Positions 1 to 9,278 of a stretch of DNA of 64,000 nt are shown here, in pieces. The notes beneath the pieces are model-generated. The model was given only the letters and a program-made list of their open reading frames with translations, did not search any database and had not been told where the DNA came from. The stretch comes from Wohlfahrtiimonas larvae. GTDB lineage: Bacteria > Pseudomonadota > Gammaproteobacteria > Cardiobacteriales > Wohlfahrtiimonadaceae. Where the stretch lies: the NCBI RefSeq assembly GCF_039543665.1, contig NZ_BAABKE010000004.1, positions 256,856-320,855 of the forward strand, in the 5' to 3' direction. Position 1 is the stretch's first letter; each line of letters starts with the position of its first letter. A program made the translations under genes and the position numbers.

Positions 1-1923
1 TGCCCCGTTGTTGCCATCAGTGCAAGTAAAAATGAAGGCATTCAAGAGCTCAAAAAAGTGATTGCAGCGTATGATTCTAAATTATATTTAGATCACCAAC
101 CTCATAAAACGTTAGATCCTGTTATTACTAATATCATCGAAACACAATTAGAAACTGTTTCTAAACACAGCATTTTGAATCACATGAATAATTGGTTATT
201 AATTGAAGCCATTAAAGGTGATTATATCAGTGATAAATTCACACCTGCTGACCTTGCTGCACTTGAAACATCACGTAATAAAATTGCACAACTGGCCGAT
301 GGTGAACTAGATATTGCCCTAGCAAGCTCTCGCTATGAAGCGATTGACCAACTTGCCAAAGAAGTGATTAAAACGGTTGGTATTGCGAGCTCGCAACTCA
401 CTTACAAAATTGATCGCTGGGCTTTGGGTAAAATTACTGGCATTCCTATATTTCTATTAGTGATGTTTTTAATGTTTGCCATTGCCATCAACATTGGTTC
501 AGCCTTTATTGATTTCTTTGATATCCTATTTGGTGCAATTTTTGTGGATGGTTTAGCTCACCTACTTAGCAGTATCAATGCACCTGAATGGCTCACAACC
601 TTTTTAGCCAGTGGGATTGGTGAGGGGATTAAAACTGTTGCGACATTTATTCCTGTGTTAGCCATGATGTTCTTATGCTTATCTGTATTAGAAGATTCTG
701 GTTATATGGCACGCGCTGCAATGGTGGTTGATCGTGGCATGCGTTCCATTGGTTTACCTGGCAAAGCTTTTGTACCAATGCTGGTGGGATTTGGCTGTAA
801 TATTCCTGCCATTATGGGCACACGCACATTGGAAAATCATCGTGATCGTTTAATGTCTATCATGATGATTCCTTTCATGTCCTGTGGTGCTCGTTTACCT
901 GTTTATGCACTATTTGCTGCAATTTTCTTCCCTGATAATGTTGGTTTGATTGTCTATCTGCTCTATTTACTCGGTATTATTGTGGCAATTTTGACAGGTT
1001 TTGCATTGAAATTTTCCATATTAAAAGGCCCTAACACTCCATTTATCATGGAGTTACCCGCTTACCATTTACCCACATTAAAAGGAACATTGCTCTCTAC
1101 TTGGGAACGTTTAAAGAGTTTTATTTATAAAGCAGGCAAAGCAATCATCCTTGTGGTTGCGATTTTAGGTATTTTAAATAATATTGGAACAGATGGTAGC
1201 TTTGGTAATGCAGATACTGATAAATCAGTATTATCTAGCATTGGTAAAACGATTACACCTGCATTTGAACCCATGGGGATCACAAAAGAAAATTGGCCTG
1301 CAACTGTTGGCGTTTTCACAGGCATTTTTGCTAAAGAATCTGTGATTGGTACTTTAAATGCACTCTATTCAGAAGGCAGTAAAGATGAGGATTTTAATTT
1401 TTGGGATAAAGTCAAAGAAGCTTTTGCAACAATCCCAGAAAACTTAGCACAAATTCCTACATTATTAATCGACCCTTTAAAAATTAATGAGCAAACGGCT
1501 GATGGTGATATTTCTGCCGTACAAGAAGCCAATGAAGTGGATGATATCACTGTAACTAAAATTCAAAACTACTTCACATCAGATGCTGCTGTAATTTCAT
1601 ATTTAATCTTCATTTTATTATATACACCTTGTGTTGCGGCTTTAGGTTCCGTTTATCGTGAAGCAGGCACAAAATGGACAATTTTAGTGGCAAGCTGGAC
1701 TTTCATCATTGGTTGGATTCTAGCAACAGCTTATTATCAAGCATATTTATTAACATTAGGCTCAAGCACTGCGATCATTTGGCTAATTGTTTTAGGTTTA
1801 GCACTGCTTGGTTTATTTATGTTGTTACGCTGGATGGGCAAAGTGGATATTTTCTCCCAAAGCCAAACAATCATTGCGCAAAGCCATGTTAAAAACAAAT
1901 CTGATAAGCATTGCTGTCAATGA
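1..1923 (+). CDS. feoB: Ferrous iron transporter FeoB (5' end outside window)
   Basis: Inner-membrane GTP-driven Fe(II) importer. The reading frame is open from base 1: the first residues (CPVVAISASKNEG) match the G5 guanine-binding end of the FeoB G domain, so the G1-G4 motifs lie left of the window. What remains is the helical spacer and the membrane domain. Two gate repeats are visible: one with GCNIPAIMGTRT followed by PFMSCGARLPVY, and one with GVFTGIFAKES. A further membrane Cys lies in YTPCVAALGSVYREAG. The C-terminus ends HCCQ. The stop overlaps the feoC start (ATGA). Sequence motifs make the family call near certain. Confidence 0.97.
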   Translation, partial: CPVVAISASKNEGIQELKKVIAAYDSKLYLDHQPHKTLDPVITNIIETQLETVSKHSILNHMNNWLLIEAIKGDYISDKFTPADLAALETSRNKIAQLADGELDIALASSRYEAIDQLAKEVIKTVGIASSQLTYKIDRWALGKITGIPIFLLVMFLMFAIAINIGSAFIDFFDILFGAIFVDGLAHLLSSINAPEWLTTFLASGIGEGIKTVATFIPVLAMMFLCLSVLEDSGYMARAAMVVDRGMRSIGLPGKAFVPMLVGFGCNIPAIMGTRTLENHRDRLMSIMMIPFMSCGARLPVYALFAAIFFPDNVGLIVYLLYLLGIIVAILTGFALKFSILKGPNTPFIMELPAYHLPTLKGTLLSTWERLKSFIYKAGKAIILVVAILGILNNIGTDGSFGNADTDKSVLSSIGKTITPAFEPMGITKENWPATVGVFTGIFAKESVIGTLNALYSEGSKDEDFNFWDKVKEAFATIPENLAQIPTLLIDPLKINEQTADGDISAVQEANEVDDITVTKIQNYFTSDAAVISYLIFILLYTPCVAALGSVYREAGTKWTILVASWTFIIGWILATAYYQAYLLTLGSSTAIIWLIVLGLALLGLFMLLRWMGKVDIFSQSQTIIAQSHVKNKSDKHCCQ

Positions 1924-2198
1924 TTTTACTTGAGATCAAAAACTATATTATTCAACAACAAGAAGTGACATTGCCGCAATTGGCAATGCACTTTCAAATA
2001 CCTGAATCTGCCATAGAAAATATGGCGGAAATTTGGGTGCAAAAGAAAATGATCGAAAAACTGATATTAACATGTGGATCATTCAGTAATAATTCAGGTT
2101 GTAATGGTTGCTCTGATCATTGCCAAACTCAGATTATTCATCAGATGGGCAAAAACAAACAGATTCTCTATAGACCAATACCTGCTTATGACTTATGA
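1920..2198 (+). CDS. feoC: FeoC-like winged-helix protein
   Basis: Small cytoplasmic FeoC-type protein of about 92 residues, expected to modulate FeoB. I chose the ATG at 1920 because it overlaps the feoB stop as ATGA; a longer frame from a TTG at 1911 is less likely. The N-terminal half looks like the FeoC winged helix (LLEIKNYIIQQQEVTLPQLA), and the C-terminal part holds a Cys cluster (CGSFSNNSGCNGCSDHCQ), the usual Fe-S binding loop of gammaproteobacterial FeoC. Translational coupling with feoB supports the call. The short length makes family assignment rest mainly on the Cys pattern and context. Confidence 0.85.
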   Translation: MILLEIKNYIIQQQEVTLPQLAMHFQIPESAIENMAEIWVQKKMIEKLILTCGSFSNNSGCNGCSDHCQTQIIHQMGKNKQILYRPIPAYDL

Positions 2199-2273
2199 TC
2201 ATAAAGAAACATTATAATAAATAAAACATCACCACTGTATGTGCTATGTTTTGGATTATCTTTAGGAGAAAAA

Positions 2274-2717
2274 ATGTCACAATCATCAGCTAAAGTTTAC
2301 CGTGCAAAATCCACCATCACAGATAAATTCCAAGTGGAAGTTACTGCTCGTGATCACACACTCTATTTTGATGAACCATCCCCCATCAGCAATAACGCAG
2401 GCATGACACCATTAGAAGGATTATTGGGCGCCATTGGTGCTTGTAAATCCATCGTGGCAAAAGTCACAGCCAAAAAAATGGGTATTGATTATCGTTCTTT
2501 GGAAATCATTGTAGAAGGAGATTTTGATTCTCGCGGTTATCAAGGTGATCCTGAGTTTGATATCGGCTTTAGTGACATTCGTACCATTTATCAAATTGAT
2601 TCAGATGCTTCTGAAGAAAAGCTCAAACAACTCATGGAATTTGTGGATACTCACTGCCCTGCTGCTGCCACCATTAAGGACAGTGCACCAATGAAGTCAA
2701 CTTTGAAGCGTTTGTAA
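2274..2717 (+). CDS. OsmC family protein
   Basis: OsmC/Ohr-fold protein of 147 residues, probably a thiol-dependent peroxidase or its YhfA-like relative. The two hallmark cysteines are present in GAIGACKSIVAKV and DTHCPAAATI. The start at 2274 is preceded by AGGAGAAAAA; the frame extends to a GTG at 2241, but that start lacks a ribosome-binding site. It lies 75 bases after feoC and its stop overlaps the next start (TAATG). YhfA-like members have no settled substrate, so I do not assign organic hydroperoxide reduction specifically. Confidence 0.88.
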   Translation: MSQSSAKVYRAKSTITDKFQVEVTARDHTLYFDEPSPISNNAGMTPLEGLLGAIGACKSIVAKVTAKKMGIDYRSLEIIVEGDFDSRGYQGDPEFDIGFSDIRTIYQIDSDASEEKLKQLMEFVDTHCPAAATIKDSAPMKSTLKRL

Positions 2718-2944
2718 TGAATTTCCTATCCAAAAATAAAGCTATTATTGCAGTAATAGCTTTATCTATTTGGATTAATTTCTTTCCGTCAACTGATCCA
2801 TCTAGAAAAGAAGGACAGAGATCTTTCCTGTATGCAATTAGTAATACAAATTCTCACTTATATCCACATGCTCGATATATCATTCCTCTCTTGGGCTTAG
2901 CAGCTATTTTTGTTAGCAGATCTAGACGTAAAGATGATAAATAA
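2717..2944 (+). CDS. Small two-helix membrane protein, unknown function
   Basis: A 75-residue protein with an N-terminal hydrophobic segment (about residues 8-24), a charged loop rich in Asn/Tyr/His, and a second hydrophobic segment (about 54-66) ending in a basic tail (SRSRRKDDK). I do not recognise a family. Its ATG overlaps the stop of the OsmC gene (TAATG), so it is probably translated with it. An intrinsic terminator follows directly, which supports it as the last gene of this transcription unit. Confidence 0.6.
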   Translation: MNFLSKNKAIIAVIALSIWINFFPSTDPSRKEGQRSFLYAISNTNSHLYPHARYIIPLLGLAAIFVSRSRRKDDK

Positions 2945-2953
2945 ATATTAAAT

Positions 2954-2986
2954 AAAAGCAGTTCACACACATGAACTGCTTTTTTA
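2954..2986. terminator. Bidirectional intrinsic terminator
   Basis: Inverted repeat AAGCAGTTCA / TGAACTGCTT with a 6-nt loop. It is flanked by A residues on the left and T residues on the right, so it can end transcription of the feoBC-OsmC unit from the left and of apaH from the right. It sits between two convergent genes. Confidence 0.85.
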
Positions 2987-3009
2987 TTATCTTTGATGGT
3001 TAAATACAT

Positions 3010-3828
3010 TTAATCTTCTTTCTTACGCTTCTTTTGTACGATCATTTGTGGATTAGCATCTAAACGTACCGCAGTTAATTTCTCACCCCAAGCACAACCA
3101 GTATCAATACACATAATATTATTTTCATTATGTAATCCCAATGATGCCCAATGGCCAAAAATTATTTGAGTTTTTTCAAAATGATTCAGGAAACGGAACC
3201 ATGGTACTAAACCAACGACTTTATCCATCGGTGCTTTAGCATCAAAATCCAATCGTCCATCTTCATGTAAATAGCGCATGCGCGTAAAAATATTTACGAT
3301 TGTTCGAATTCGATCAATACCTTCTAAATCATCTTGCCAAATATTAGGGGAATTGCCAAACATTTTTGGTAAAAACTCCGCATATTGCTCATCATCCTGC
3401 AAAACAGCTTCTGCTTCTTTTGCTAAATTCAATGCTTGTGAAATTGTCCAATCAGGATATAAACCAGCATGACAAATGGCTATATCTAGCTCTGGGATAT
3501 AGCGCATCAAAGGTTGCTCACGAATGAATTTTATATATTCATTCACACGCTCACTTTTCAAAATTTCATCATAAGTATCAAAGCGCTTTAAACGAATTAA
3601 ACCTGCTTGAAAGACTAAAAAAGCTAAATCATGGTTCCCCAATACAGGGAAAATAGAATCTTGGTGATCCATTAAATATGATAAAACTTTCTCTGATTTA
3701 GGCCCTCGATTAATCAAGTCACCTACAAGATAAAGTTGGTCTTGCTTATGGTCAAACTCGATCTTTTCTAAAAGCTTCTTGAATTCTCGGTAACAGCCAT
3801 GTAAATCACCAATAGCATAAATTGCCAT
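3010..3828 (-). CDS. apaH: Bis(5'-nucleosyl)-tetraphosphatase, symmetrical
   Basis: Metallophosphatase that hydrolyses Ap4A to two ADP and also acts as an RNA decapping enzyme in known members. The 272-residue length is normal for ApaH. Metal-binding motifs are in order: GDLHGC near the N-terminus, GDLINRGP, GNHDLAFL, and later CHAGLYPDW and FGHWASLG. The TPR gene upstream ends 3 bases before this start, so the two are co-transcribed from the right. The last residues are basic (QKKRKKED). Confidence 0.96.
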   Translation of the reverse strand: MAIYAIGDLHGCYREFKKLLEKIEFDHKQDQLYLVGDLINRGPKSEKVLSYLMDHQDSIFPVLGNHDLAFLVFQAGLIRLKRFDTYDEILKSERVNEYIKFIREQPLMRYIPELDIAICHAGLYPDWTISQALNLAKEAEAVLQDDEQYAEFLPKMFGNSPNIWQDDLEGIDRIRTIVNIFTRMRYLHEDGRLDFDAKAPMDKVVGLVPWFRFLNHFEKTQIIFGHWASLGLHNENNIMCIDTGCAWGEKLTAVRLDANPQMIVQKKRKKED

Positions 3829-3831
3829 AAT

Positions 3832-4962
3832 CTATTTTGCATTCCTATTGTTCATATACTCATGTAAACGCTGAATACTATTGTATTGAGCATAAATCGC
3901 CCAAGCATAGCTAGAGGCTAATTCCTCCATACCACTTTGCCCAAGCGCACCCACATATTCTTTTAAACTCAAACCATCAGTTTGAGCCACCACTGTTTGA
4001 GCTTGCTCATAATATTCTAGTGCTTTTTCAAAATTATTTTGTGCTACATAAAAATAGATTAAATCAAACAGTGCCGATAATGAGAAATAATGCAATTGTT
4101 CAGGTGATTTTGTTAAGCTTCGATTCACATTTTTAAGTGCACTCAGATAAACAGATTCAGCTTCACTTGCACGATCAGTTTGCACTAAAACCCAGCCCAA
4201 CATCGATTCAGTTCGAGCTAAATTATAATAATCGATAGGTTCTGTTGCTAAATGCTGTGCATACTTCTGATCTAAAATACGCTTTGCCTTATCTAATTCA
4301 TTAAAATCCATATAAAATAATGCAAAATTTTCCATCGCTAAAATTGTTCGGATATCGCTGAACCCTAAATACTTTAGATCAGAATTTAATGCATAGTTAT
4401 AATAATATTCTGCTTGGCTTAACAAACCTCGTGTTTCATATGTCCAGCCTAATACACGCAAAGTTGCACTGTAATCGGGTGTATAAGGATATTTTTTGCG
4501 AATCGCAATTGCGCTTTCTAATAAGCTTGTGACAACTTGAATATCTTTTTTCTGAGCATCATAAGTCCACACAAGGGCTTCTAAAATATCAGCATACATC
4601 AACTCATTTTTAGGATCAGTTTCCACTAATGCCTTTGCTTCTGCCAAAATTGCACGCGCAGCCAACTTATCTTTTTCCAAATTAGCGACTTTCAATAATA
4701 ACGCTAAATATTCTTTATGAGTTCTGACTCCAGTATATTCATTGATGGCACGATCATAATATTCACGTGCAGTATAATTATCATTTTGTTCAATGAACCA
4801 ATCACCAATTAAAATAGTGTTACGAAGTCGTTGTTCAGGTGTTTCCGATTGCTCAATTAAACTATTTAAAGCAACGCTTCCTTCTTCAGACATTGCAATA
4901 GGGCTATAAATTCCTAAGGAGAGAATTCCCCACAAACCTATTGATTTTAAATGTTCTTTCAT
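3832..4962 (-). CDS. Exported TPR-repeat protein
   Basis: A 376-residue protein starting with a signal peptide-like segment (MKEHLKSIGLWGILSLGIYSPIAMSEE), probably cleaved near residue 25. The rest is helical tetratricopeptide-like repeats, for example units around AREYYDRAINEYTG, LSQAEYYYNYALNSDL and FEKALEYYEQAQTV. TPR arrays bind other proteins; the partner cannot be read from the sequence. It is the first gene of an operon with apaH. Periplasmic location is inferred from the signal peptide. Confidence 0.8.
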   Translation of the reverse strand: MKEHLKSIGLWGILSLGIYSPIAMSEEGSVALNSLIEQSETPEQRLRNTILIGDWFIEQNDNYTAREYYDRAINEYTGVRTHKEYLALLLKVANLEKDKLAARAILAEAKALVETDPKNELMYADILEALVWTYDAQKKDIQVVTSLLESAIAIRKKYPYTPDYSATLRVLGWTYETRGLLSQAEYYYNYALNSDLKYLGFSDIRTILAMENFALFYMDFNELDKAKRILDQKYAQHLATEPIDYYNLARTESMLGWVLVQTDRASEAESVYLSALKNVNRSLTKSPEQLHYFSLSALFDLIYFYVAQNNFEKALEYYEQAQTVVAQTDGLSLKEYVGALGQSGMEELASSYAWAIYAQYNSIQRLHEYMNNRNAK

Positions 4963-5111
4963 GAAAAGCGCCTAGATTGTTGTGAAAATGATACGTTTTT
5001 TCTATTTTACAACAAAACATATTATCAAAAAAAACAAAATCGTGATGGATTAAAGATTTTATTCTTGGGATAATCATTGCTTATTTATAGTTTAAATGTA
5101 AGGAAGCAGTC

Positions 5112-5639
5112 ATGAGCGATGAAATTTTATATAGTGAATATGAAGATGTATTAGTGGGTATCAATCCTTCAGAAGCTCAAGGGATGCTGATTTCTTACAT
5201 TTGTGCTGAGCCTAATGAAGCTATTTTATTATGGATCAAGGAGCTATCTCGCATTACAAACGATGGCATTAAAGAAGGTGATCTTTTAGTTGCACTTTAC
5301 AAAGATACAGTACAAGCATTGAATGATTTGGATTTCACATTCTCACCATTATTACCAGAAGCTGATGTTTACCAAAGAATTAAAGCACTACAACAATTTG
5401 CTGAAGGCTTAATTTATGGCATTGGTATCAATCACCTAAAATTAGAAAATCTAACAGTAGAAAATGATGCTTATGAATTTATGAATGATTTGATCGAATT
5501 CACTCACACAACTTTCGAAGCTGAAGATGAAGTCAATGACGAAGAAACTGAACAGGATTTTGAAGAGATATTAGAATTCGTTCGCATGGGTATTTTATTG
5601 ATCTATCATGAAACATTAAACCAAGGAAAGCGTGAATGA
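5112..5639 (+). CDS. UPF0149 / YgfB-YecA family protein
   Basis: 175-residue acidic protein of the UPF0149 family. Typical features are the N-terminal region around PSEAQGMLISYICAEP, the middle FAEGLIYGIG and the acidic linker before FEEILEFVRMGILLIYHE. Members are small cytoplasmic proteins; in Pseudomonas, YgfB influences expression of the amidase ampDh3, but that role cannot be assumed here. The ATG is preceded by AAGGAAGCAGTC. The stop overlaps the aldolase start (ATGA). The upstream region (4963-5111) is divergent from the TPR gene and probably holds promoters for both. Confidence 0.88.
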   Translation: MSDEILYSEYEDVLVGINPSEAQGMLISYICAEPNEAILLWIKELSRITNDGIKEGDLLVALYKDTVQALNDLDFTFSPLLPEADVYQRIKALQQFAEGLIYGIGINHLKLENLTVENDAYEFMNDLIEFTHTTFEAEDEVNDEETEQDFEEILEFVRMGILLIYHETLNQGKRE

Positions 5640-6268
5640 GCAAATGGCTAACAACACTTAAAGAAACAAAAATCATTCCTTTAATTGCTGTGAATGATTT
5701 AGATCAAGCAAAACAGATGATGCAGCTTTTAGTAGAGGCAAACATTTTAGTGGCTGAGATTGGCTTTAATCAGCCCAATTCTAGCCAAATTTTAACAGCA
5801 CTCAAGCATGAATATCCTGAAGCGCTATTTTTAGCGGGTGGCATTATTCAACAAGAGAGCGCTGCCTTAGCGATTGAATCTGGCGCTGATATTTTAATCA
5901 CACCCAGCATCAATCCTAAAATTTTAAAATTTGCTCAAAATAATGATTGCCCTATTATTCCTGGTGTTAACACACCCTTGTCCCTTGAAATGGCATTAGA
6001 AAACAATATTTCATTAGTGAAATTTTTCCCCGCCGAAGCATCAGGCGGTGTGAAATTAATCAAAGCACTCAATAGTGTCTATCCTAATATTACGTATATT
6101 CCTAGTGGTGGCATTGATGATTCTAATATTGATGAATATTTTGCTCACAAAAATGTCATTGCTTGCGGGACGGGCTTTATTTCTGAAACAAAGCAAATCC
6201 AAAAAGGTAATTGGCGTTTACTAAAAACCCGAATCAAAACCATCCAATCTATCTTGAAGTACACATAA
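5636..6268 (+). CDS. eda: KDPG/KHG aldolase family protein
   Basis: 210-residue class I aldolase of the Eda family, which splits 2-keto-3-deoxy-6-phosphogluconate or 4-hydroxy-2-oxoglutarate to pyruvate plus an aldehyde. The Schiff-base lysine is K129 in VKFFPAEASGG, followed by the phosphate-binding PSGGID. The general base Glu is kept (E41), but the segment after it reads EIGFNQ instead of the usual E-V-T-L-R-T type. A substrate-contacting Arg therefore seems absent and the substrate may differ. It is translationally coupled to ygfB. No edd or other Entner-Doudoroff gene is in the window. Confidence 0.86.
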   Translation: MSKWLTTLKETKIIPLIAVNDLDQAKQMMQLLVEANILVAEIGFNQPNSSQILTALKHEYPEALFLAGGIIQQESAALAIESGADILITPSINPKILKFAQNNDCPIIPGVNTPLSLEMALENNISLVKFFPAEASGGVKLIKALNSVYPNITYIPSGGIDDSNIDEYFAHKNVIACGTGFISETKQIQKGNWRLLKTRIKTIQSILKYT

Positions 6269-6269
6269 T

Positions 6270-6914
6270 ATGTTTTTATTACTCATATCCATCGCAACCA
6301 CTCAATTAGTTGCATTGGCCTCTCCTGGGCCTGATTTTTTCTTTGTATCCCAAGTTGCCGCTAGCTCCACGCGTAGGCAGAGCTTTCGTGCTGTTTGTGG
6401 CATTACTTTAGGCGTATTTGTTTGGGCTTTATTAGCCATTTTAGGCTTAAATATTGTTTTAAAACAATTTCCTATTTTACATAGAGGTATTATGATACTG
6501 GGCGGTAGCTACTTGCTATACTTAGCTTATCTTTTAATACAATCTGCCATATCTGCACATCAAGCTAAAAATACGTCCTCTGAACCCAAATTACCAACAG
6601 TTCGTAGCCAATTCTTTCTCAAAGGTTTATTGACAAACTTATCTAACACCAAAGCTTTGATCTATTTTGTCAGCGTCTTTTCTGCCATTGTCACAGGATC
6701 AGTAGACATTGGTACAAAAAGTATCATCTTAGGTTTGATTGTCGTAGAAACATTTCTTTGGTTCTTATTTGTGGCTTATATTTTTTCTCTACCCAAAGTA
6801 AAAGCAAAATACCAAGAATATACTCAATATGTAGATGGCGCTGCAGGCATATGTTTCTTATTTTTTGGTGGATGGCTTGTTTATACGGGCTTATTCAGTC
6901 ACTTAAATATTTAG
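6270..6914 (+). CDS. LysE/RhtB family exporter
   Basis: 214-residue membrane protein with about six hydrophobic segments. It carries the N-terminal family signature ASPGPDFFFVSQVAASSTRRQSF. Members export amino acids or homoserine lactone-like compounds; the substrate is unknown. The ATG lies 1 base after the eda stop, so ygfB, eda and this gene form one operon. The cob genes begin 38 bases further on the same strand and may be read through from it, because no terminator is visible between them. Confidence 0.9.
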   Translation: MFLLLISIATTQLVALASPGPDFFFVSQVAASSTRRQSFRAVCGITLGVFVWALLAILGLNIVLKQFPILHRGIMILGGSYLLYLAYLLIQSAISAHQAKNTSSEPKLPTVRSQFFLKGLLTNLSNTKALIYFVSVFSAIVTGSVDIGTKSIILGLIVVETFLWFLFVAYIFSLPKVKAKYQEYTQYVDGAAGICFLFFGGWLVYTGLFSHLNI

Positions 6915-6952
6915 CTTGCATTTAAGTAAAATATTATCTAGGCGCTAAGATA

Positions 6953-7483
6953 ATGATTATACATAAAAAAATCACATTAATCACAGGCGGGCAAAGATCT
7001 GGCAAAAGCAGTTTTGCTGAGCGCTATGCACTCTCTTTGTCTGAATCCCCGATTTATCTTGCCACTTCTCGAATTTGGGATGATGATTATTTACAACGCA
7101 TCAAGCGCCATCAAAAAGATCGAAATCATCAATGGCAAAATATTGAGGAAGAGAAATATCTCAGCCAACACCACTTTGATCAAAAAGTAATCGTTATAGA
7201 TTGTATTACATTATGGACAACTAATTTCTTTTTTGATCAATCTCAAGATTCATTGGATGATATTTTTCAAATCATTATGAAAGAATTTAATCAGTTTACT
7301 CAATCTAATAATCATTATATCTTTGTCACCAATGAAATTGGATTAGGGGGTATATCTATGGATCCTATACAACGTAGATTCACTGATTTACTCGGATGGA
7401 TTAATCAAGCAATTGCCGATAAAGCAGATAATGTCACATTCATGATCTCTGGCTTGCCCATGCAACTGAAAGGAAAACTATGA
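6953..7483 (+). CDS. cobU: Adenosylcobinamide kinase / GTP:adenosylcobinamide-phosphate guanylyltransferase
   Basis: 176-residue bifunctional enzyme (CobU/CobP) of the cobinamide salvage and nucleotide-loop pathway. It phosphorylates adenosylcobinamide and then makes AdoCbi-GDP. The P-loop ITGGQRSGKSSFAERY is at the N-terminus, and the NEIGLGG segment matches the conserved NEVG-G region. Its stop overlaps the cobT start (ATGA). No cobalamin riboswitch fits in the 38 bases upstream. A weak ribosome-binding site leaves the start slightly uncertain. Confidence 0.94.
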   Translation: MIIHKKITLITGGQRSGKSSFAERYALSLSESPIYLATSRIWDDDYLQRIKRHQKDRNHQWQNIEEEKYLSQHHFDQKVIVIDCITLWTTNFFFDQSQDSLDDIFQIIMKEFNQFTQSNNHYIFVTNEIGLGGISMDPIQRRFTDLLGWINQAIADKADNVTFMISGLPMQLKGKL

Positions 7484-8523
7484 GAACTTATCATATTGAA
7501 ACATTGGATGAAATCTTTAGAAAATCAGTGCAAGAATATATTGATAGCTTAGCAAAACCTGTTGGCTCATTAGGCAAACTTGAGGGTGTTGCGCGTAAAA
7601 TTGCAACCATCCAAAATACATTACGACCAGAACTCAAAAATCCTCATCATCTGCTCTTTATCGCAGATCATGGCATTGCAGACGAAGGCACTAGCCCTAG
7701 CCCGAAAGAGATCACATGGCAACAAGCCATTAATATCACACAAAATGGTGCAGGCATTAATATTTTTACAACACAGCATGATTTCAAACTACTGATCGTA
7801 GATGCTGGCACAGATTATGATTTCCCTCAAGACCTTGGCATTATTGATCGAAAGATTCGTAAAGGTACACGAAACTTCTTGCATGAAGCCGCCCTAACAT
7901 TTGATGAAGTAGAAACAGCATTAACATATGGCGAAGAAATTGTATCGTTAGCCGCTCAAAATAACTGTAATATTGTCTCCATTGGTGAACTAGGCATTGG
8001 CAATACTTCGGTTGCATCTATATGGATGTCCCTACTTACAAATATTCCACTCGAACAATGTGTTGGGGCTGGCTCAGGATCTAGTGAAGGATTCACATTA
8101 AGGAAATATGAAATCTTACAACAGTCCGTTAATCGTTATACTGGTCCACTCACACCTATGACTATTATGTCAGAATTTGGTGGATTAGAAATGATTATGG
8201 CTGTCGGTGCGATGCTACGCGCTGCGGAATTAAAAATGACTATTCTCATTGATGGCTTTTTAATGAGTAACTCTTTATTAATGGCTTCACACATCAATCC
8301 AGAAGTTGAACAGTATGCGATCTTTAGCCATAAAAGTGAAGAAAAAGGCCACAGTTTATTATTGGAATATCTAGGTGTTGAACCATTGCTTCATCTAAAC
8401 TTTTATTTAGGTGAAGGTACAGGTGCCGTTTGCGCTTATCCACTAATTGCATCGAGTGTACGCATGATGAACCAAATGAAAAGCTTTGAGGAAAGTAGAA
8501 TTTCTAATATTCCATCTTTATGA
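7480..8523 (+). CDS. cobT: Nicotinate-nucleotide-dimethylbenzimidazole phosphoribosyltransferase
   Basis: 347-residue CobT, which activates the lower ligand dimethylbenzimidazole to alpha-ribazole phosphate. Recognised by the N-terminal KPVGSLGKLE, the central ADHGIADEGTSPSP, the glycine-rich GAGSGSS region and the C-terminal LGEGTGA containing the catalytic Glu. Length is typical. It overlaps cobU by 4 bases and cobS by 4 bases, so all are translated in tight coupling. Confidence 0.96.
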   Translation: MRTYHIETLDEIFRKSVQEYIDSLAKPVGSLGKLEGVARKIATIQNTLRPELKNPHHLLFIADHGIADEGTSPSPKEITWQQAINITQNGAGINIFTTQHDFKLLIVDAGTDYDFPQDLGIIDRKIRKGTRNFLHEAALTFDEVETALTYGEEIVSLAAQNNCNIVSIGELGIGNTSVASIWMSLLTNIPLEQCVGAGSGSSEGFTLRKYEILQQSVNRYTGPLTPMTIMSEFGGLEMIMAVGAMLRAAELKMTILIDGFLMSNSLLMASHINPEVEQYAIFSHKSEEKGHSLLLEYLGVEPLLHLNFYLGEGTGAVCAYPLIASSVRMMNQMKSFEESRISNIPSL

Positions 8524-9278
8524 TGTTCATCACTGCTTTAATTTTTTTTACACGTTTACCTTTGTGGCGCTGGTTTTCCGTACCAAGCCAAAATTTTCAA
8601 CGTGTTATTTATTATTGGCCATTTATAGGTTGGATAACATCCGGTTTAATGATCAGCACATTGCTGATTACTAATAATTTTCTACCATTATCCATCACAA
8701 TCGTTTTAACCATGATCAGCCGAGTCATTTTAACGGGTGCTTTACATGAAGATGGATTGGGCGATTTTTTAGATGGCTTTGGTGGTGGTCATTCTAAAGA
8801 AAAAATTCTTGCCATAATGAAAGATAGCCATGCCGGCATATATGCAATTTTAGGCCTAATCCTCTATTTTCTACTGACATATAATATTATGCTCTCGATC
8901 GAATATCATCTATTGATCATATTCATATTCATCACCGATCCATTCTGTAAAATGATTAGTAGCTTGATTACTATCCGCCTGCCTTATGCTAGAACAATCG
9001 ATACAAGTAAAATCCAAGCCATTTACAGCCAACCAAGCATCAAAGATATCTCTGCTACGCTATTTTTTGGCTTACTGCCATTATTCGCAGCTTTATGGTT
9101 TTCTCTAAGTTTTTGGTACATACTTGCAATCATCACACCTATACTATTATTTTTTATATTAACCCAATGGATGAACAATAAGATCCAGGGTTATACTGGC
9201 GACTGTGCTGGCGCATTATTTCTGTTATTAGAGCTATCTATGCTATTAACCTTAACCGCTATTCACACTGTACTATGA
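8520..9278 (+). CDS. cobS: Adenosylcobinamide-GDP ribazoletransferase (cobalamin synthase)
   Basis: 252-residue integral inner-membrane enzyme that joins AdoCbi-GDP with alpha-ribazole (phosphate) to complete the cobalamin nucleotide loop. Family features are the N-terminal FFTRLPLW and the metal-binding ALHEDGLGDFLDGFGGG, a MKDSHAGIYA segment, several hydrophobic helices, and the C-terminal GYTGDCAGA. Start codons overlap the cobT stop. Confidence 0.95.
   Translation: MMFITALIFFTRLPLWRWFSVPSQNFQRVIYYWPFIGWITSGLMISTLLITNNFLPLSITIVLTMISRVILTGALHEDGLGDFLDGFGGGHSKEKILAIMKDSHAGIYAILGLILYFLLTYNIMLSIEYHLLIIFIFITDPFCKMISSLITIRLPYARTIDTSKIQAIYSQPSIKDISATLFFGLLPLFAALWFSLSFWYILAIITPILLFFILTQWMNNKIQGYTGDCAGALFLLLELSMLLTLTAIHTVL

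Noticed and set aside
6915..6952. Cobalamin riboswitch in front of cobU
   Set aside because: Only 38 bases separate the LysE-type gene from cobU, too short for the riboswitch, and no B12-box-like sequence is visible.
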